Origin: GWB1-54-5 sp035290085
GTDB taxonomy: Bacteria; Patescibacteriota; Gracilibacteria; Peribacterales; Peribacteraceae
Direction of reading: 5' to 3'
Length of the DNA stretch: 8,575 bases
Assembly: GCA_035290085.1 (NCBI GenBank)
Contig: DATDVK010000044.1
Location: 1-8,575, forward strand
Below are positions 5,580-8,575 of the stretch, piece by piece. Below the pieces are notes generated by a model. It worked only from the letters and a program-made list of their open reading frames with translations. It was not told the DNA's origin and ran no database searches. The position numbers and the translations under genes are program-made. The first letter of the stretch is position 1, and the number at the start of each line of letters is the position of its first letter.

Positions 5580-8090
5580 ATGTACGAACTCCAGTCCGTC
5601 GACGAGGTTTTGGGCAAACTCGGCAGCTCTTTTAGTGGGCTGCAATCAGCCGAAGTGGAGAAACGTTTGAAAGAGTATGGTCTCAATACGCTCCCGAAGA
5701 AGAAGCGGTCTCTGCTCCTCCTCTTCCTGCAGCAGTTCCAGGATGTCATGGTGTACATCCTCATCGTTGCGTTCTTCCTCTCTCTCATCGCACCGTTCTT
5801 TGAGGAAGATCCGCTGGCAGTGGAGAGTTTTCTGGATGCATTCATCATTCTTGCCATTCTCATTCTCAACGCCGCACTCGGATTCGTACAGGAGTACAAG
5901 GCTGAGGAGGCCATTGCCATGCTCGAAAAACTCACATCCCCGCATGCCCGCGTGCGGCGGAATGGCACGGAGCAGATGATCGATTCCAATCAGCTTGTTC
6001 CCGGGGATATCGTCATCGTCGAGGCCGGGGATCGTATTTCTGCCGACGGCAGACTGGTTGCAGAATCGCACATCCGCCTGAATGAATCGAGTCTGACGGG
6101 GGAATCCAACGCCGTCGACAAGCAGGTAGAGGCTCTGCAGGGGGAAGCGCCACTTGCGGACCGGAGGAACATGCTCTTCTCCGGTACCATCGTGACGAGA
6201 GGATCGGGGGAGTACGTTGTCACTGCAACAGGCCAGGGTACGGAGATAGGAAAAATAGCGAAACTCGTCTCAGAGATGGAGCTCCCTCAGACACCTCTCC
6301 AGAACAGGATGAGGCAGCTTGGGAAACAGTTGGGGGCGGTGGTGATCGTTCTCTGTGTTTTTGTGGTGGCTCTCGGGCTGCTCGGTGGGTCGTCATTCCT
6401 CTCCATGCTGCTCGTTGGTGTGAGTCTCGCTGTCTCCGCCGTGCCTGAAGGGTTACCGGCAGTGGTGACGGTGTGCTTGGCGATGGGTGTGCGGAGGATG
6501 GTTTCGGAGAATGCTCTCGTGCGCCGCCTGGACGCTCTGGAAACGCTGGGGAGCGTGACGGTTATTTGTGCCGATAAGACTGGCACCATGACGGAGAATC
6601 GCATGAGTGTGGTACAGACGTGGGTTCCCGGCGGAAATGGCACCGAAGAAAGACTCCTGTTCCAGATTGGAGCATCCTGCAACCGTGCAGTGCTCCCCGA
6701 TCTTGGAGACCCCACGGAGATTGGTCTTCTCGATGCAGCGCAGGATCACCAGGTGGAGCGACTGCCTATTGAGAGAGAGGAAGTGCCGTTCACCTCGGAA
6801 GGAAAATACATGCAGACCGTTCATGGAAACCGCTCGTTCCTCAAAGGTGCGCCTGAGAAAATCGTCGAGCTCTGCACGGATGTGCGGACAAGTGAAGTAC
6901 TAGAGGAGAATGAACGGCTGGCGAAGGAGGGGCTGCGCGTGCTCGCGTGTGCTGTAAAGGAAGGAAAGGACACGCGCTTTGTCGGTTTGATAGCGATGGA
7001 TGATCCTCCGCGTCCCACGGTTGCCTCTGCGATACAGGAGGCAAAGAACGCTGGCATACGTACGATGATGATTACAGGGGATAATCTGCAAACTGCCTGT
7101 GCCATAGCACGACAGGTGGGGATAGAGGGAGATGCGATAGAGGGGAAAGAGCTTGATAAAATCTCCCCACACAAGCTGAAGGATTACGTGCGGACAATAT
7201 CTGTATACGCTCGCGTCTCTCCGGAACACAAGCTCCAGATCCTGAGAGCATTGCAGGGGAACGGGGAGATCGTGGCGATGTCCGGCGACGGAGCGAATGA
7301 TGCGCCGGCTCTCAAGGGAGCACATGTCGGCGTTGCTATGGGGAAAGTGGGAACCGAAGTTGCCAGAGAGGCTTCGAGCATTGTGCTCGCGGACGACCAG
7401 TACGCTACGATTGTCGCCGCCGTGAGGGAGGGCAGACGGATTTACGATAACATCCGGAAGTTCGTTGTTTTCCTGTTGCGAGCGAACTTTGACGAGTTGC
7501 TCTTCATCATGGTGACGCTCCTGATGCGTATCCCGCTCCCGTATCTCCCGATTCATATTCTCTGGCTCAATCTCATGACAGACGGTCTGCCGGCGCTGGC
7601 ACTCGGTATGGAGGAGGCTGAACCGGATATCATGAAACGCCCGCCGCGCCCTGCGGGGGAACATCTCCTCTCCGGGGAAGCGGGGAGACTGGTCATTGCG
7701 GCGCTCCTGGCATTTTCTCTTTCATTCCTCTACTTCCTCTACAGGCTCAGTTCTGGAACGACACTCGAGTTGGCTCGCACCGGGACCCTCACCCTCGCTG
7801 TTAATTTTGAATTGCTCATGGCCTTCTCCATCCGGAGCCGAAGACCGCTGTGGGAAGTTGGGGTCTTCTCGAATAGGTGGTTGCTTGGGGCGGTAGCCAT
7901 TCCTTTTGTTCTGCAAATTCTCCTCGTCTTCACTCCCTTTGGTACGCTCTTCCATCTCACGGGGTTGAGTGTTTCTGAGTGGTTGCAGCTATTTCTCCTT
8001 GCTCTCTCTGGCGTATTTTTCTTCGAGCTCCTGAAAATCCTTCCGGGTTTTGAATCGAGAACGCAGGAAAAACCGGTACTTGCACATTAG
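5580..8090 (+). CDS. P-type Ca2+-transporting ATPase (PII, SERCA/PacL-like)
   Basis: An 836-aa membrane pump that exports Ca2+ using ATP. Order of parts: cation-ATPase N-terminal domain (1-45), first hairpin of helices (about 55-105), actuator domain with TGES (173-176), helices 3-4 with PEGLP (289-293), phosphorylation domain with D332 in DKTGT, nucleotide domain with KGAP (422-425), DPPR (475-478), ITGDN (498-502), GDGANDAP (569-576), then six C-terminal helices. The SERCA ion ligands are all matched: E290 (E309), N636 and E639 (N768, E771), N664, T667 and D668 (N796, T799, D800), and E744 at the E908 position. This favours Ca2+ over Na+/K+ or H+ and suggests two sites. Start ATG 5580 fits the family N-terminus; in-frame upstream codons overlap the divergent kinase. 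The nucleotide domain is compact. Stop is TAG. Confidence 0.95.
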   Translation: MYELQSVDEVLGKLGSSFSGLQSAEVEKRLKEYGLNTLPKKKRSLLLLFLQQFQDVMVYILIVAFFLSLIAPFFEEDPLAVESFLDAFIILAILILNAALGFVQEYKAEEAIAMLEKLTSPHARVRRNGTEQMIDSNQLVPGDIVIVEAGDRISADGRLVAESHIRLNESSLTGESNAVDKQVEALQGEAPLADRRNMLFSGTIVTRGSGEYVVTATGQGTEIGKIAKLVSEMELPQTPLQNRMRQLGKQLGAVVIVLCVFVVALGLLGGSSFLSMLLVGVSLAVSAVPEGLPAVVTVCLAMGVRRMVSENALVRRLDALETLGSVTVICADKTGTMTENRMSVVQTWVPGGNGTEERLLFQIGASCNRAVLPDLGDPTEIGLLDAAQDHQVERLPIEREEVPFTSEGKYMQTVHGNRSFLKGAPEKIVELCTDVRTSEVLEENERLAKEGLRVLACAVKEGKDTRFVGLIAMDDPPRPTVASAIQEAKNAGIRTMMITGDNLQTACAIARQVGIEGDAIEGKELDKISPHKLKDYVRTISVYARVSPEHKLQILRALQGNGEIVAMSGDGANDAPALKGAHVGVAMGKVGTEVAREASSIVLADDQYATIVAAVREGRRIYDNIRKFVVFLLRANFDELLFIMVTLLMRIPLPYLPIHILWLNLMTDGLPALALGMEEAEPDIMKRPPRPAGEHLLSGEAGRLVIAALLAFSLSFLYFLYRLSSGTTLELARTGTLTLAVNFELLMAFSIRSRRPLWEVGVFSNRWLLGAVAIPFVLQILLVFTPFGTLFHLTGLSVSEWLQLFLLALSGVFFFELLKILPGFESRTQEKPVLAH

Positions 8091-8167
8091 AGCATCGTTC
8101 CTGCAATGCTGATTGTCACAACTGAAGCGAGCAGAAGTGCCGTAACGAGAGAGAAGCAGTGTGTCAT
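8087..8167 (-). CDS. Candidate 26-aa hydrophobic membrane peptide
   Basis: A short minus-strand frame starts at ATG 8167 and ends at TAA 8089-8087, its stop overlapping the ATPase stop on the other strand. The peptide has a short polar start (MTHCFS) and about 17 mostly hydrophobic residues rich in L, V, A and I, ending IAGTML, so it could form one membrane helix. The support is its promoter: a consensus extended -10 lies 22 nt upstream of the start. No Shine-Dalgarno is seen. It could be a small membrane protein, a type I toxin-like peptide, or the translated part of a short regulatory RNA converging on the ATPase transcript. No homologue is recognised. Confidence 0.4.
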   Translation of the reverse strand: MTHCFSLVTALLLASVVTISIAGTML

Positions 8168-8184
8168 ACTTGTGTGTGTTTCTA

Positions 8185-8206
8185 GTTATATTATAACATT
8201 TTTTTT
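8185..8206 (+). terminator. Weak intrinsic terminator after the Ca2+-ATPase
   Basis: GTTAT (8185-8189) and ATAAC (8193-8197) form a 5-bp AT-rich stem with an ATT loop, followed by eight T residues (8199-8206). The stem is weak, but this is the only T-tract downstream of the ATPase stop (95 nt away). The same bases contain the minus-strand promoter, so the terminator role is uncertain. Confidence 0.35.
8190..8198 (-). promoter_or_regulatory. Consensus extended -10 promoter
   Basis: On the minus strand TGT-TATAAT (8198-8190) is a perfect TGn plus TATAAT. An A-rich stretch lies just upstream (8199-8213) and could serve as an UP-like element; no good -35 is present, as is usual for extended -10 promoters. 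Transcription would start near 8183, about 15 nt before the small-peptide ATG at 8167. Confidence 0.5.
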
Positions 8207-8255
8207 AATAAAAAGCTATATCTACCAAATGGGAAACAAACTTGCCCTGCACAGC

Positions 8256-8389
8256 GTATCTTCGCTTTTGCATCCATGACATTCTGCTCTATACAGTACT
8301 GAACTCATCCGCTTCGCGGATTCGCTCAGCACACAGTATCTTCGGCTTCGCACTTCGCCCTATGGGCTCGTGCTCAGCTCGAATTCAAC
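8256..8389. repeat. Modular repeat, unit 1
   Basis: The first 89 bp (8256-8344) are repeated with one mismatch at 8451-8539 (A8303 versus G8498). The block holds the palindrome CAGTACTG (8294-8301), the perfect hairpin ATCCGC-TTC-GCGGAT (8308-8322) and a closing ACACAGTATCTTCG box (8331-8344). It is followed by a unit-specific hairpin, GCAC-TTC-GCCC-TAT-GGGC-TC-GTGC (8350-8373), then TCGAATTCAAC (8379-8389), which also closes unit 2. No reading frame of note crosses it. Confidence 0.85.
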
Positions 8390-8421
8390 GTCTCACACAT
8401 GTATATCCTCTCTGTTGTGTA

Positions 8422-8447
8422 GTCCCGTTCGCTGCGGCTCACGGGAC
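8422..8447. repeat. Hairpin between the two repeat units
   Basis: GTCCCGT (8422-8428) and ACGGGAC (8441-8447) pair in a perfect 7-bp stem with a 12-nt loop. The hairpin runs directly into the ACACAGTATCTTCG box that opens unit 2 (8446-8459), so it looks like another interchangeable module of the same array. The 8390-8421 stretch before it shows no structure. Confidence 0.6.
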
Positions 8448-8450
8448 ACA

Positions 8451-8569
8451 GTATCTTCGCTTTTGCATCCATGACATTCTGCTCTATACAGTACTGAGCT
8501 CATCCGCTTCGCGGATTCGCTCAGCACACAGTATCTTCGCCCTTCGACAAGCTCAGGGTCGAATTCAAC
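8451..8569. repeat. Modular repeat, unit 2
   Basis: The 89-bp block recurs at 8451-8539, again with CAGTACTG (8489-8496), the ATCCGC/GCGGAT hairpin (8503-8517) and a closing ACACAGTATCTTCG box (8526-8539). Here the variable part is a different imperfect palindrome, CCCTTCGACAAGCTCAGGG (8540-8558), nested with TTCGAC/GTCGAA (8543-8548 and 8558-8563). The unit ends with the same TCGAATTCAAC (8559-8569) as unit 1. The array may continue past the right edge of the window. Confidence 0.85.
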
Positions 8570-8575
8570 TGTGGC

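Noticed and set aside
5534..5989. N-terminal extension of the ROK kinase to 447 aa
   Set aside because: It is antisense to the ATPase and precedes the family's conserved N-terminal strand by more than 150 residues.
8106..8279. A 57-aa plus-strand frame after the ATPase
   Set aside because: It runs through the T-tract and into the repeat unit, lacks a promoter or ribosome site, and has no protein-like pattern.
8256..8569. CRISPR array
   Set aside because: There are only two long units of 89 bp with internal hairpins, no short regularly spaced repeats and no cas genes.

Overview
The window looks like bacterial chromosome of intermediate GC, with short intergenic gaps and tightly packed genes that mostly lack Shine-Dalgarno sequences. 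TGA works as an ordinary stop (6-phosphogluconate dehydrogenase and the VTT protein both end at TGA at their expected C-termini), so the TGA=Gly code of Gracilibacteria/Absconditabacteria does not apply. The gene set would fit a Patescibacteria/CPR lineage such as Peregrinibacteria: a FSA/TalC-type transaldolase beside 6-phosphogluconate dehydrogenase, a lipoprotein C39-like peptidase with an EACEEA active site, a VTT membrane protein and a PII Ca2+-ATPase. That placement rests on family knowledge and was not tested by any search.

Layout. 1-414: no secure gene; a possible 29-aa hydrophobic peptide (+), an open but unproven frame running off the left edge (-), and purine-rich repeats with small hairpins. 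415-1732 (-): a two-gene operon of an unrecognised protein with an internal duplication, followed 4 bp later by a secreted lipoprotein cysteine peptidase. 1733-1861: divergent promoter region. 1862-4627 (+): transaldolase, 6-phosphogluconate dehydrogenase and a VTT/DedA-like membrane protein in one probable operon. 4646-5533 (-): ROK-family sugar kinase, convergent with the VTT gene. 5534-5579: a 46-bp divergent promoter gap. 5580-8090 (+): a complete P-type Ca2+-ATPase. 8087-8167 (-): a candidate 26-aa membrane peptide behind a consensus extended -10 promoter. 8168-8575: no larger gene; a modular repeat built from an 89-bp direct repeat (one mismatch) and interchangeable hairpins.

Function. 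Transaldolase and 6-phosphogluconate dehydrogenase supply the oxidative and non-oxidative pentose phosphate branches (NADPH, ribose-5-phosphate). The nearby ROK kinase could feed hexose-6-phosphate into the same pathway, although it is transcribed separately. The Ca2+-ATPase and VTT protein are membrane functions, and the peptidase pair is an envelope module.

The observations most worth a second look are the hairpin-cassette repeat at the right end, the small hydrophobic peptide with its strong promoter, the duplicated-domain unknown protein, the ROK kinase lacking the usual zinc-binding cysteines, and the recurrent placement of -10-like hexamers 6-9 nt before start codons, which suggests leaderless transcription.
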